Assembly: GCA_045107085.1 (NCBI GenBank)
Contig: JBGCFT010000088.1
Coordinates: 3,935-67,934 of the forward strand
Direction of reading: 5' to 3'
Length of the DNA: 64,000 bases
Origin: NORP309 sp045107085
Lineage (GTDB): Bacteria; Pseudomonadota; Gammaproteobacteria; Xanthomonadales; Marinicellaceae
Shown here: positions 1-8,483 of the stretch, piece by piece
Position numbering within the stretch: position 1 is the stretch's first letter
Layout of the letters: every line of letters begins with the position of its first letter
Notes under the pieces: model-generated
What the model saw: only the letters and a program-made list of their open reading frames with translations
Database searches by the model: none
Told to the model about the DNA's origin: nothing
Program-made: the position numbers and the translations under genes

Positions 1-8
1 AAACTTAT

Positions 9-40
9 CTCGTTCCCATGCTCCTGCGTGGGAATGCATA
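9..40. repeat. REP-like palindromic end, left of RAYT gene
   Basis: Inverted repeat that forms a hairpin with a 9-bp stem (one G-T pair) and the loop TCCT. It recurs with one or two changes at 616-647 (inverted), 1094-1125 and 1280-1311 (inverted). Only these four copies were noticed in the window. Confidence 0.85.
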
Positions 41-80
41 GTTTCAAAGATATAAATTACTAACAAATAAAACAAAATTC

Positions 81-614
81 ATGGGAAGAAGTCGATATAA
101 AATAACAGACCCAGAAAGTCCGCACTTTCTAACATTAACAGTGTTACATTGGATACCCGTATTCACACGACCTGATACAGTAAACATTCTAATAGAGTCA
201 TTAAATTATTTACAAAAAAAAGGTTTGAAAATTTATTCATATGTGTTTTTAGAAAATCACATTCATCTAATAGCACAAAGCAGCCAGTTGGATAAAGACA
301 TAGCTAGATTTAAATCATTTACTGCAAAAGCCATTATTAAATATCTTATAGAAAATAATGTAAAACAAATTCTAGATCAATTAAGGTTTTATAAAAAGCA
401 CCATAAATCAGATAGAGAATTACAGTTTTGGCAAGAAGGCACACATCCTGAATTGATTCAATCTGAAGGAATGATGCATCAGAAGATAAAATACATACAC
501 CAAAACCCAGTAAAAAGAGGATATGTTGATCTAGCTGAGCATTGGAGATATTCAAGTGCAAGAGACTACCTTGATAAGAATGGACTGTTAGTAATATATA
601 AAGAATGGAGTTAA
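81..614 (+). CDS. REP-associated tyrosine transposase (Y1_Tnp / RAYT)
   Basis: A 177-residue HUH-type single-strand transposase. The metal-binding His-x-His is visible at H60 and H62 (ENHIHLI). The expected catalytic tyrosine is Y138 in KYIHQNPVKRGYV, and the conserved N-terminus reads MGRSRYKI. This class nicks single-stranded palindromes through a 5'-phosphotyrosine link and is thought to mobilise REP sequences. The length is normal for the family and the frame is intact, so it may be active. The ATG start follows the left REP end by 40 bp. The stop lies 2 bp before the right REP end, so the gene fills the element. Confidence 0.9.
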   Translation: MGRSRYKITDPESPHFLTLTVLHWIPVFTRPDTVNILIESLNYLQKKGLKIYSYVFLENHIHLIAQSSQLDKDIARFKSFTAKAIIKYLIENNVKQILDQLRFYKKHHKSDRELQFWQEGTHPELIQSEGMMHQKIKYIHQNPVKRGYVDLAEHWRYSSARDYLDKNGLLVIYKEWS

Positions 615-615
615 G

Positions 616-647
616 TATGCATTCCCACGCAGGGGCATGGGAACGAG
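616..647. repeat. REP-like palindromic end, right of RAYT gene
   Basis: Inverse copy of the 9-40 repeat, beginning 2 bp after the transposase stop codon. The hairpin arms are TTCCCACGC and GCATGGGAA. It marks the right boundary of the element. Confidence 0.8.
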
Positions 648-685
648 TTTAAATGTGTAATAATTGAGTTGATAAGAGAGCTAAT

Positions 686-1066
686 ATGGGAACAGATGTT
701 CATGGTTATGTTGAAGTAAATTGTGTAAAAATTTCAGGTTTATGTCAGTGGTCTGATGTATTAGATATTGGCCTTATTGTTGAGCGAAATTATGATGTTT
801 TTGGACAATTATTTGGGGTTCGTAATGAATACGAAACATTTGGAATTGCAAACAAAAGAGGAATGCCAGAAGAATCGAGTAATATAAGAAGGTTTGATAA
901 TAATAGATTACATGGACATACTTGGATATATTGGGAAGAAATAGTTGATGTATTATCAGATTTACCAACATTAGAAGGATGGAAAGCTGTATTCTCTGTT
1001 ATGGAATTATTATTTGAGCAATATGGTAAAAAAAGCACCAGGCTAGTTGTTTGTTTTGATAACTAA
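686..1066 (+). CDS. Phage-type 'MGTDVHG' protein of unknown function
   Basis: A 126-residue protein with no assigned function. The start MGTDVHGYVE, the block RNYDVF...GVRN, the GMPEESS segment and HTWIYWEEI resemble small hypothetical proteins common in phage genomes. Those typically begin MGxDIHxxVE and carry RNYDLFxxLxxVRN, GxPxDVS and HSWLxxxEL. The resemblance is from recalled family patterns, not a search. It has no signal peptide or membrane segment. It sits alone between two REP-like elements (right end of one at 647, left end of the next at 1094), which suggests cargo or a stranded phage gene. No other phage genes are nearby. Confidence 0.6.
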   Translation: MGTDVHGYVEVNCVKISGLCQWSDVLDIGLIVERNYDVFGQLFGVRNEYETFGIANKRGMPEESSNIRRFDNNRLHGHTWIYWEEIVDVLSDLPTLEGWKAVFSVMELLFEQYGKKSTRLVVCFDN

Positions 1067-1093
1067 ATTGGATTTTTTTGATTAGTACAATTA

Positions 1094-1311
1094 CTCGTTC
1101 CCATGCTCCAGCGTGGGAATGCATAGTTTCGAAAATATAAATAATTAACAAATAAAAAAGTCATGGGACGATGTCGATACAAAATCACAGAACCAGAAAA
1201 CCCACACTTTCTAACATTAACAGTATTACATTGGTTGTTTATTTTTACACGCCCAACAACAGTAAATATTTTGATTGAATATGCATTCCCACGCAGGAGC
1301 ATGGGAACGAG
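1094..1311 (+). mobile_element. Internally deleted RAYT element (MITE-like, 218 bp)
   Basis: Carries the same 32-bp ends as the intact element (1094-1125 and 1280-1311), the same leader and the first ~39 codons of the transposase. It then joins directly to the right end. Roughly 420 bp of the interior is missing compared with 9-647. It retains both hairpins and so could in principle be mobilised in trans by the intact transposase. Confidence 0.85.
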
Positions 1312-1324
1312 ATCAAAAATATAA
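1163..1324 (+). pseudogene. Truncated RAYT transposase remnant
   Basis: An open frame of 53 residues starting MGRCRYKITEPENPHF, which matches the intact transposase through about residue 39 (TVNILIE) with scattered substitutions. It then reads into the right REP end (YAFPRRSMGTR) and stops. Both the His-x-His motif and the catalytic Tyr region are gone, so it cannot encode an active enzyme. Confidence 0.85.
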
Positions 1325-1371
1325 ACTATGCTAAACTACATCAATTCGTTTTATAATATAGAGACACAACT

Positions 1372-1980
1372 ATGGACTTTTCAAAACTACCATCAACCGC
1401 TTATTTCAAAGCATTAAATCGTTCAAATTTTATGGACCACGGTATTAAGGCTTTATGGGATGGTTGTCCGCTTTTATCGGGTCCTGCTTTTACGGTGCAA
1501 TTGGCAGCGGGTGATAATTTGATGTTTCATTCGGCCATTTATGAGGCGCCAAAAGGATCTGTGATTGTCGCAGATGCAGTAGATTGTGAATTTGCCATTG
1601 CTGGCGGTAATGTGTGTGCGGTGGCACAAAAAAGAGGCATTGCTGGTTTTATTATTGATGGTGTGATTCGAGACCTGGGTGAAATTAGAGACGCGCGTTT
1701 TCCAGTTTTTGCCCGCGGTGTGGTACCTGTTCCTGGCAAAAAGAATTTCATCAGCCCTTTAAATAAGCCAATCAGATGTGGTGGCGCACATGTCAGTGGT
1801 GGTGATTATATTGTCGCAGATGAAGACGGTGTGGTCGTTATTCCTGCCGATAAAGCAGAAGAATATAATAAAATTGCTGAAGCGACCGAAGAAAAAGAAC
1901 AAAATACGACATTGGAAGAATGGGAAATAGCGCACAGAAAAAAAATAGCCAATTTATTAAGCTCCAAACGGTCAGAATGA
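1372..1980 (+). CDS. RraA-family protein / HMG-type aldolase
   Basis: A 202-residue member of the RraA/menG-like fold, which includes RNase E regulators and 4-hydroxy-4-methyl-2-oxoglutarate/oxaloacetate aldolases. The active-site segment DGVIRDLGEIR at residues 96-106 has the Asp, Arg and Asp used for metal and substrate binding in the aldolase branch. The extended C-terminal helix (residues ~165-202) also fits the aldolases rather than E. coli RraA (about 160 residues). The physiological substrate cannot be told from sequence. It overlaps the next gene by an ATGA junction at 1977-1980, so the two are probably co-transcribed. Confidence 0.8.
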   Translation: MDFSKLPSTAYFKALNRSNFMDHGIKALWDGCPLLSGPAFTVQLAAGDNLMFHSAIYEAPKGSVIVADAVDCEFAIAGGNVCAVAQKRGIAGFIIDGVIRDLGEIRDARFPVFARGVVPVPGKKNFISPLNKPIRCGGAHVSGGDYIVADEDGVVVIPADKAEEYNKIAEATEEKEQNTTLEEWEIAHRKKIANLLSSKRSE

Positions 1981-2516
1981 GATTCAGTGTTAAACCCGTA
2001 AAAATCCAAACAGATATTAATTCGAATAAAGTAAAGATTTCAAGTAAGCCATCAGTCTATTATATTGTTTTCTTTATTGCAGGATTAATCGGCCTATTTT
2101 CATTGCCGTATTCTGAGTATCGACATGATTATTTTGCATACATGGGATTAATTTTTGTGCTTGTTATAACCAGCTACTATTTCGTTACTTGTTTACAAGA
2201 AACTGTCTTTGAAAACAAAACTAACATAACCGTAAGAAAAGGATTTAAAAAGTGGAATATACCATTTGAAGTGGTTTCTGGCGGTTATACTTCTTATAAA
2301 AAATCTACATCTCAAGCCAGTTTAGAAAGAACCCATTATTTAAATTTTGAACTAAAAGTTAATTTACCAAATAATTCCAATCATTGGATTAGAAATGGAC
2401 ACGCCAATGTTTTTCGCTATGGATTTAATGAATGGGGCGACGAGCAAAATAAGATTTGGGATGAACTAAATGCCATTCTTAACGAAAAAGGCATACCAAA
2501 TCAAACGCCAGAATAA
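1977..2516 (+). CDS. Two-helix membrane protein, unknown function
   Basis: A 179-residue protein with two hydrophobic segments near residues 28-46 and 53-72, followed by a soluble C-terminal part of about 105 residues. The pattern resembles small PH-like bacterial membrane proteins, but no family is recognised with confidence. The start was set to the ATG at 1977, which overlaps the upstream stop (ATGA). A longer frame from 1920 would lie inside the upstream gene. Likely the second gene of an operon continuing to the methyltransferase 6 bp downstream. Confidence 0.65.
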   Translation: MRFSVKPVKIQTDINSNKVKISSKPSVYYIVFFIAGLIGLFSLPYSEYRHDYFAYMGLIFVLVITSYYFVTCLQETVFENKTNITVRKGFKKWNIPFEVVSGGYTSYKKSTSQASLERTHYLNFELKVNLPNNSNHWIRNGHANVFRYGFNEWGDEQNKIWDELNAILNEKGIPNQTPE

Positions 2517-2522
2517 AACAAC

Positions 2523-3122
2523 ATGAAACCAACAGACATTGGAAAAGCCTATAATCAAATTACGCACCTTTGGGAATGTGAAGACTTCAATCGTGAAAAC
2601 GGTATAGATCAACACAAAAGGGCTGTTGGGTTTGTGAAAAACCGTGGTAAAGCGCTTGATGTGGGTTGCGGTAGCACAGGACGAATCATTCAACTGTTAA
2701 TTGAAGAAGGTTTTACTCCTGAAGGCATTGATATCTCTGAATCTATGATTACATTGGCGAAACAAAAGCACCCAGATATCACTTTTCACAATCATGACAT
2801 TTGTGAATGGCAAATTACTGAAACATTTGATTTCATCAGTGCATGGGACAGTATTTGGCATTTGTCACCAAGATTGCAAGAAAAAGTTATCAAAAAATTG
2901 ATTAACGCTCTAAATGTAAATGGCGTGATGATATTTTCATTTGGTGGATTAGATAAAACAGATGAACACACAGACAACGCCATGGGTGTTGACATGTATT
3001 ATTCAACATTGGGAATTAATGCTTATTTAAGTTTAATCATGAAACAAAACAGTATCTGCCGTCATTTAGAAAATGACCAAGGTTCAAAGGGGCACACCTA
3101 TGTTATTGTTCAAAAAATTTAA
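2523..3122 (+). CDS. Class I SAM-dependent methyltransferase
   Basis: A 199-residue Rossmann-fold methyltransferase. Motif I is ALDVGCGSTGR at residues 45-54, followed by an acidic residue ending strand 2 (EGIDISES) and a motif IV-like segment (FDFISAWDSIWHL). The acceptor substrate is not predictable. It starts 6 bp after the membrane-protein stop and probably closes that three-gene operon. The next gene is convergent, with only 4 bp between stops. Confidence 0.8.
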   Translation: MKPTDIGKAYNQITHLWECEDFNRENGIDQHKRAVGFVKNRGKALDVGCGSTGRIIQLLIEEGFTPEGIDISESMITLAKQKHPDITFHNHDICEWQITETFDFISAWDSIWHLSPRLQEKVIKKLINALNVNGVMIFSFGGLDKTDEHTDNAMGVDMYYSTLGINAYLSLIMKQNSICRHLENDQGSKGHTYVIVQKI

Positions 3123-3126
3123 ACCA

Positions 3127-5928
3127 TCAATCTTCCTCATCATCTGACCCACACATTTCTAATAAACCCATTTGTGAAATCACCATGCTCATTGCTACTG
3201 CTGTTTCTGCGTTGATTGGGCCATCTGTTATGCTTCCTAATAATCCAAAGCTACTGGTGTCTATTTTCACAGCTTTAAAATTTAAATCTGCCCATGATTC
3301 AAGCATTTTTTGACCTGATTGTTTATACATAAAACCACTCATTGAGCCATAAACAAATTCATCAGTGATGGTTTCTATACTTAACTGTGGAGATTTAGGC
3401 ATTTCATGCGGATCATCATCTTGGCATGAACTATAGTGTCCTGCAATAAAGGTTTTCTCTTTTAGCAGCATCATAGCTGAACCATTGACATAATCAGTAA
3501 TAAAGGGGTGCTCTGTTCGACACACTGAATCAAAAGAATGTATGCCAACACTTGCTGTTTTGTTGGACAATGTGATTGTGACTGAATCAGTATGATTGGG
3601 ATCTGAAAGCATCAATACCCAGCCATCAGTCACTTTTGCTGCATAGGCTTGTGTGCCTTCATTGTTATTTTCAGGAGTAGAAACACTCCATTGGCATTGA
3701 CAATTTAATGATAATTCGCGTTTATCAATTACCATACCAGTAGCTTTGTCTTTGAGGGCAATAACAACCACTTCTTTTGATTTGTTTTGTGGTGGCTGAT
3801 ACAACCACTGTTGGGACAATTTTCCGGGTCCTGAAAGTACCAAGTCAAAATCATCTTCGGTTACATTGTCTTCAAATATAACACCATTGGCCTCTAGTCC
3901 ATCACCAACAATGGTTAATTCATTTACGTTTTCAGCCAATGCCATGGCATGATTGGATAACTTAAACTGAATGGTTTGGGATTTATCAACACAATCTACA
4001 CTAGGTGATAACTTTGGCAAGACTAAGCTTGAACTCACTGTTTTGGATTTGTTGTGTTTGCTGCGGACAGTAATTGAGGCAGGAAAATGATTGAGATCTT
4101 TTGGTGTTTTTACAGCAATTCTATATATCCCTGCCTCTTTATTAATGGTCGAAATAGAATCAATTGCTGTGCCAGTGCTGGGTTCAACCAAATAATCATC
4201 TATGTTTAATCCAGATTTGGCAGTAAATTTAAATTGGTATGTTTTATTGGGCATGCTCAGCTTATAACTGGGCAAAAGTTTCATGGTGTCATTTTCGACT
4301 TTTACTGGCAGTTTTAAGTTGACTTTGTTGTTGGCAAATTTGGCACCATTTGAATTGAGATAAATTAAGGCATCGCCCTCGTTTACAGCTGTATAAGGCA
4401 AAATTTTGTTGGTCTTATCAAAGAGTTCTAGTTTAATGATTTTAGGATGAATACTTTGACTGGCAATATAATTGGGATCAAGAATATTAACTTCAGGATA
4501 ATCAAACTTATCAATCTTGATTAAATCAGGCGCTTTAGGCAATGCTTGATTGTCAGCACGCCATGCGCCCATACCATGTGTAGCATCTGCAAATGATCCA
4601 TGGGTTTGTTTGTTGATCAATCTGAGCAAATTAGACAATCGGTTAATATTACGACCCATTCCACTTTTGTTTAAAAATCCAACCAGTTTTGTCGATTGGC
4701 TTAATTTAGATAAAGAGCTGTTTATTTTTCCTGTTTGAATTGCAGTACCTAATATGACTTTACCAATGTCAATCCCTGGTGCTTGAGGTGTGACCCAAAA
4801 AGCAGTCACCTCTCCTTTGGTTTTGTTGACTAAGTTCAATATATTTGAACCGTAATCCGCCCTTTCATTGATCAATTTGTTTGGAAAAAAACCAGCTGCC
4901 AGTTTATCCAAAAACCCCCAAATCATAATGGCATTGTTGTAGGTGTCTCCCACTGCATCCAGAGCTTTTAAATAAGCGATTTTTCCACCTGATGCTTTAT
5001 TCAGTGCTGAAAATCCAATAGAAGCAACCGCGCCTGAAGCATCGCGATACCTGGAGACACTTGGTCTACCATTTATCTCACTGCCAAACTGCAATTGCAT
5101 CAATTCGCTTAATGCCGCCGCCGTTTTAGGTGGTTTTATAATGGGTAATAATTGCGATCCATCCAGCGCCATGGCGCTTGAAATGGGGTTTAATGCCTTG
5201 AGAAAAGTCATAAATTTAGAAGGCTTGTTTGAAGGTGCTAATTGAGATAACAATTGATCATAGTGAGCTTGTTCTTTTTCAAACGAACCAAACATTGAAT
5301 CAATCAACCCAGACTGGATCCAAATATAATTCATGTGCTTAATGGCCAATAAGGTATCGTTGTTGTTTGATGATTCAAGGTTTTGCCACTGTTTTCTTAA
5401 GGATTTTTCATTATTAACCCCATCAAACATGTATACAAAAGTGTTAAGCAATAATTTAACATCGTTTTTATGGTCAACTAATGGTTGGCGTAATTCTTCA
5501 TAGTCAAATCCTGTTATCAAACTCAAATTAACCAGCCTTTGTTGAATTAAGTCCAACACTTCATTCATGAATGGTTCGCTTTCATACATTTCACTATTGA
5601 CTGATATCTTGCCCAAATCACATCCGCCATTGGTTTCATCATAATAGACAAGTTTGAGTGGTTGAGTATTGGATAAATCATTGAGAAAGTTTACCAATAA
5701 AGCATCATAATTTTTAAAAGCTTGTACAATAGTAGTGCCAACAATGTCCTCCCCCTGTACATAAAAAACCACACCAAAGTCTTGCCCTTGTAAAAAACGA
5801 TCAGGCAATTGTTCCCAAGTCAAAGCAGAAACTTGTTCAGCATTGACTTGTGTTGCACATTGTTTGATTTCTGCAACAGCATTGTCTGTTATCAAAATAA
5901 CCAAGAATAAAATTAATGCGTATTTCAT
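3127..5928 (-). CDS. Large secreted protein of unknown function (933 aa)
   Basis: Not recognised. The start is placed at the ATG at 5928, which is preceded by an AGGAAA ribosome site and opens a clear signal peptide (MKYALILFLVILITDNAVA). A frame from 5952 adds eight residues before it and lacks such a site. Residues ~20-240 are mixed, ~250-470 contain a Gly/Ala-rich helical stretch that might insert in or touch a membrane, and ~480-900 look beta-rich with Ser/Thr/Asn-rich strands, perhaps Ig-like. Several Cys (for example the NCQC segment) suit an oxidising periplasm. The tail is acidic (GSDDEED). Monocistronic. It could be an envelope or outer-membrane-associated protein. Confidence 0.75.
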   Translation of the reverse strand: MKYALILFLVILITDNAVAEIKQCATQVNAEQVSALTWEQLPDRFLQGQDFGVVFYVQGEDIVGTTIVQAFKNYDALLVNFLNDLSNTQPLKLVYYDETNGGCDLGKISVNSEMYESEPFMNEVLDLIQQRLVNLSLITGFDYEELRQPLVDHKNDVKLLLNTFVYMFDGVNNEKSLRKQWQNLESSNNNDTLLAIKHMNYIWIQSGLIDSMFGSFEKEQAHYDQLLSQLAPSNKPSKFMTFLKALNPISSAMALDGSQLLPIIKPPKTAAALSELMQLQFGSEINGRPSVSRYRDASGAVASIGFSALNKASGGKIAYLKALDAVGDTYNNAIMIWGFLDKLAAGFFPNKLINERADYGSNILNLVNKTKGEVTAFWVTPQAPGIDIGKVILGTAIQTGKINSSLSKLSQSTKLVGFLNKSGMGRNINRLSNLLRLINKQTHGSFADATHGMGAWRADNQALPKAPDLIKIDKFDYPEVNILDPNYIASQSIHPKIIKLELFDKTNKILPYTAVNEGDALIYLNSNGAKFANNKVNLKLPVKVENDTMKLLPSYKLSMPNKTYQFKFTAKSGLNIDDYLVEPSTGTAIDSISTINKEAGIYRIAVKTPKDLNHFPASITVRSKHNKSKTVSSSLVLPKLSPSVDCVDKSQTIQFKLSNHAMALAENVNELTIVGDGLEANGVIFEDNVTEDDFDLVLSGPGKLSQQWLYQPPQNKSKEVVVIALKDKATGMVIDKRELSLNCQCQWSVSTPENNNEGTQAYAAKVTDGWVLMLSDPNHTDSVTITLSNKTASVGIHSFDSVCRTEHPFITDYVNGSAMMLLKEKTFIAGHYSSCQDDDPHEMPKSPQLSIETITDEFVYGSMSGFMYKQSGQKMLESWADLNFKAVKIDTSSFGLLGSITDGPINAETAVAMSMVISQMGLLEMCGSDDEED

Positions 5929-6104
5929 GTGTGTATTTCCTATGCAAAACATCCCTATTATTCTAACAAATCACAACAAAATGTCGATTGAGGATTTCAA
6001 CATAATTAAAAATATCAGATATTCAAAGCTATGTACAAAGTTTTTTTATAATGGTAAATTAATCTGTGACGAATACAAAAATCATCCTAAACAGGGGTAC
6101 AATC

Positions 6105-6569
6105 ATGAAAAAAGCACTATTATTCATAACATTACTTTTAATTTCAATATCAGCAACTTCAGAAACCGAAATAAAAAACCAAAACTATGATGCCCAACTT
6201 GCAAAAAAAGTCGGTGCTGATGATTATGGCATGAAAAGTTATGTGTTTGTTATATTAAAATCAGGTGATAACCAATCCACAGATACTGAAGTTCGCAACA
6301 AAAGTTTCAGAGGACACATGAATAATATGCGTCGATTAGCAGAAGAAGAGAAGCTGGTTTTAGCTGGTCCATTTGGAAAAAATAACAAAGACTACCGTGG
6401 CTTGTTTATCTTAAACGTAACAACCATAGAACAAGCAGAAGAGCTGTTATCAACAGACCCAACCATCAGTGCAGGCTACCTGAGTTACGAAATGACACCA
6501 TGGTATGGTTCAGCTGCCATTTCTGAATATCTAGAAGCATCAGATAAGGTTTGGAAAGTTAAACCTTAA
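6105..6569 (+). CDS. Exported YciI-like (YCII-domain) protein
   Basis: A 154-residue protein with an N-terminal signal peptide (MKKALLFITLLLISISATSE) and a YCII-related ferredoxin-like domain. The family pattern is visible: RGHMNNMRRLAEEEKLVLAG, PFG, then an RGLFI strand and DPTISAGYLSYEMTPW near the end. YciI proteins are small putative enzymes of unclear function. An exported version is less common than the cytoplasmic form. The start at 6105 is chosen because it follows an AGGGG site and begins the signal peptide. It stands alone, convergent with the nadD-like gene. Confidence 0.8.
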   Translation: MKKALLFITLLLISISATSETEIKNQNYDAQLAKKVGADDYGMKSYVFVILKSGDNQSTDTEVRNKSFRGHMNNMRRLAEEEKLVLAGPFGKNNKDYRGLFILNVTTIEQAEELLSTDPTISAGYLSYEMTPWYGSAAISEYLEASDKVWKVKP

Positions 6570-6580
6570 AACAATCCATA

Positions 6581-7237
6581 TTAATTAGCTGGTAAATACA
6601 AACCTTCATCCTTGATAAGCTCTAAAATATCTTGTGACAAATGATTAGACATATCTGTTTTATGTAAATTTGCTCTAATATAAGAAGAGGATGTATCGAT
6701 TGATTTTTGTTTTTCTATCAAGTAAACATCTGGGTTTAATCCACGTAATTCTTCAATAAACCGTTTGTTGATTTTATTCCCTGGTCTGTGGTTAATGAGC
6801 AAACCTGAATGATTAAGAATATCCTTCCAACCAAACCATTTTCTAAATTTTGGCCAACGCCCCTGAAAATGATCCGAACTGACCATGAACAAACAGTTTT
6901 TCTTATTCAGGTGTTTTATAGTTTTGAGACTGTAGTTATTTTCTCCAGTTGTGTTTGCTATGAGTTTTTCTATGTCACAAACCATAATTGAATCATGCGT
7001 TTTTTTTGAAAGTCGACTGGCTACAATGTGACACATTTCTAGACGTTGAGTAAAACTGGCTTTTGGTGATTTTTTATTTGCTATCAAATTAGGTTGATAG
7101 ACAGGAATTAAAACAAATTCTTTTATTGTAATATTCAATTCTCTCAAATATCGTATGCCATTAATAATCGCTTGTTCATGACCAAGATGAATGGGGTCGG
7201 CGGTGAGTCCGAAAATCACAGAATATTGTTTTAACAT
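6581..7237 (-). CDS. nadD: Nicotinate-nucleotide adenylyltransferase-like protein
   Basis: A 218-residue nucleotidyltransferase-fold enzyme. The ATP-binding motif is GLTADPIHLGH at residues 10-20 with H17 and H20. The second signature, normally ISSTxIR, appears as SSSYIR at 183-188. The segment SSDHFQGRWPKFRKWFGW corresponds to the NadD GxDxLxxLxxWxxW region. NadD adenylates nicotinate mononucleotide in NAD synthesis. The usual rsfS/holA neighbours are absent, so this may be a second, divergent copy with a different mononucleotide substrate. Confidence 0.7.
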   Translation of the reverse strand: MLKQYSVIFGLTADPIHLGHEQAIINGIRYLRELNITIKEFVLIPVYQPNLIANKKSPKASFTQRLEMCHIVASRLSKKTHDSIMVCDIEKLIANTTGENNYSLKTIKHLNKKNCLFMVSSDHFQGRWPKFRKWFGWKDILNHSGLLINHRPGNKINKRFIEELRGLNPDVYLIEKQKSIDTSSSYIRANLHKTDMSNHLSQDILELIKDEGLYLPAN

Positions 7238-7689
7238 ATTTTAAATATCCAAAAAAATTGCAGGGCTTTAGAAGTTATCATCTGAAATTTTATTAACTTG
7301 TTGCTTTCAAAGCTGCCCTGTATCAGATTTTACAGCTGAAAGTCAATCCAGTAAATATCTCCTTTAAGCAATTCGTGTAATTATTTTTGTTGTCATTGAT
7401 ATTTTGATGCTTTGCAAATAGATATAAGTTGAGATATTAAATTTTTTTTGAAAACATTGGGGGTTTAAATAATGGTATTAACAACAAATTTAGAATTGTG
7501 AGGAAATAGTCAAAGCACAGCATCATTTATAACTTATTATTGTATAATCACAATATAAGAATTCATTGAAACTTATCATCATTCGGTAGTTATAGTTAAT
7601 TTTCAGCAATGTGCCAAATTCAAGACTGTTGAACATCAATAGAAATATATAACAGGAATCCTGAACCAACACGTATTTTAAGCAAAATT
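7238..7689. other. AT-rich intergenic region, no gene seen
   Basis: About 450 bp without a convincing coding frame. An inverted repeat CAGGGC (7261-7266) / GCCCTG (7315-7320) flanks a 48-bp AT-rich spacer just upstream of the nadD-like start on the minus strand. Otherwise it is low-complexity AT sequence that presumably carries the promoters of the two divergent genes. Confidence 0.5.
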
Positions 7690-8409
7690 ATGAGATTAAA
7701 CTTTATCAATAAAAATAGTCCTGAAGGCAATAAGCAATCCAATTTCATGACATATGCGATTCGAGAAATTATTTTAGTTGTAATAGGGATCTTAATAGCA
7801 GTTTCAATAAATAACTGGAACGAAAATAGAAAGAAAAATAACGAACTGCAACAATTATTAGTTAAAGTAAAAGAAGACTTGAAAACTGACTTAAATAAAA
7901 TTGACAAGGTTGTTAAGCATTATGAAAATATTAAGCCTGTATTTCAGAAAGTTTTAAAGTCAGAATACACAATAGAAGACTATAAAAACAATTCGACAAT
8001 AGCTTTTCTCATTTTTGGTTATCCAGAACTGACCTTGAATCAAAGAGGTGTCTCATTATTGGAGAACTTTAAAGGAAGTATAGTGCCTAAGAAGAGAGAA
8101 AAATTAGTACAAGAATTAATCATGTTTTACAAGGAGCAGTTATGGGAAATAAAGGTTGATGACGAATTACGTTCTAAGGATTCTAAAGAAAATTTCACGT
8201 ATTGGAAAAATAATACTGATTGGTGGCTAGATTATGTACAATTAAAAATTACGAGTGGGTTTATTGATTATGCCTTAAAAAGTAGGGACTATAAAACCAG
8301 AGTTGCTACGACTGAATTTTTTGCTTACAAAGTTTATTTGCCAGAATTAATTAAATTTAAACAGAAAGCACAAGAACTGATCGAAAAAATCGAAACTATT
8401 AATAAATAA
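7690..8409 (+). CDS. DUF6090-type membrane-anchored protein
   Basis: A 239-residue protein with one N-terminal transmembrane helix (residues ~24-42) inside the hallmark stretch YAIREIILVVIGILIAVSINNWNE. The remainder is a long helical, charged soluble region. This hallmark belongs to a family I know mainly from Bacteroidota (Flavobacteriia), where the function is also unknown. Its presence in a gammaproteobacterial context suggests transfer. The protein is Lys/Asn/Ile-rich compared with most neighbours. It is followed 74 bp later by a secreted HExxH protein. Confidence 0.75.
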   Translation: MRLNFINKNSPEGNKQSNFMTYAIREIILVVIGILIAVSINNWNENRKKNNELQQLLVKVKEDLKTDLNKIDKVVKHYENIKPVFQKVLKSEYTIEDYKNNSTIAFLIFGYPELTLNQRGVSLLENFKGSIVPKKREKLVQELIMFYKEQLWEIKVDDELRSKDSKENFTYWKNNTDWWLDYVQLKITSGFIDYALKSRDYKTRVATTEFFAYKVYLPELIKFKQKAQELIEKIETINK

Positions 8410-8483
8410 AAAAATGGATAGAAGGCTTCTCATTTTCTCCTCTATTATCGAAACTCTTTACGAATATTCAAATTTGCCTATAT

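Larger units (their letters stand above)
9..647 (+). mobile_element. RAYT element with palindromic REP-like ends
   Basis: A 639-bp unit holds one transposase gene between two near-identical 32-bp ends in inverted orientation (9-40 and 616-647). Each end folds as a hairpin of the type TTCCCATGC / GCGTGGGAA with a 4-base loop. REP-associated tyrosine transposases are known to act on such palindromes. No target-site duplication is visible, as expected for HUH enzymes. A deleted relative lies at 1094-1311. Confidence 0.85.

Noticed and set aside
686..1066. Prophage remnant
   Set aside because: Only one phage-type gene is present, with no integrase, structural or lysis genes nearby.
9..1311. Four similar palindromes considered as a CRISPR array
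   Set aside because: Spacing is irregular, orientation alternates and they flank a RAYT transposase, so they are REP-type ends rather than CRISPR repeats.
5843..6190. 115-residue plus-strand frame across the signal peptide of the large secreted protein
   Set aside because: It overlaps two supported genes in other frames, and its composition looks like an antisense shadow.
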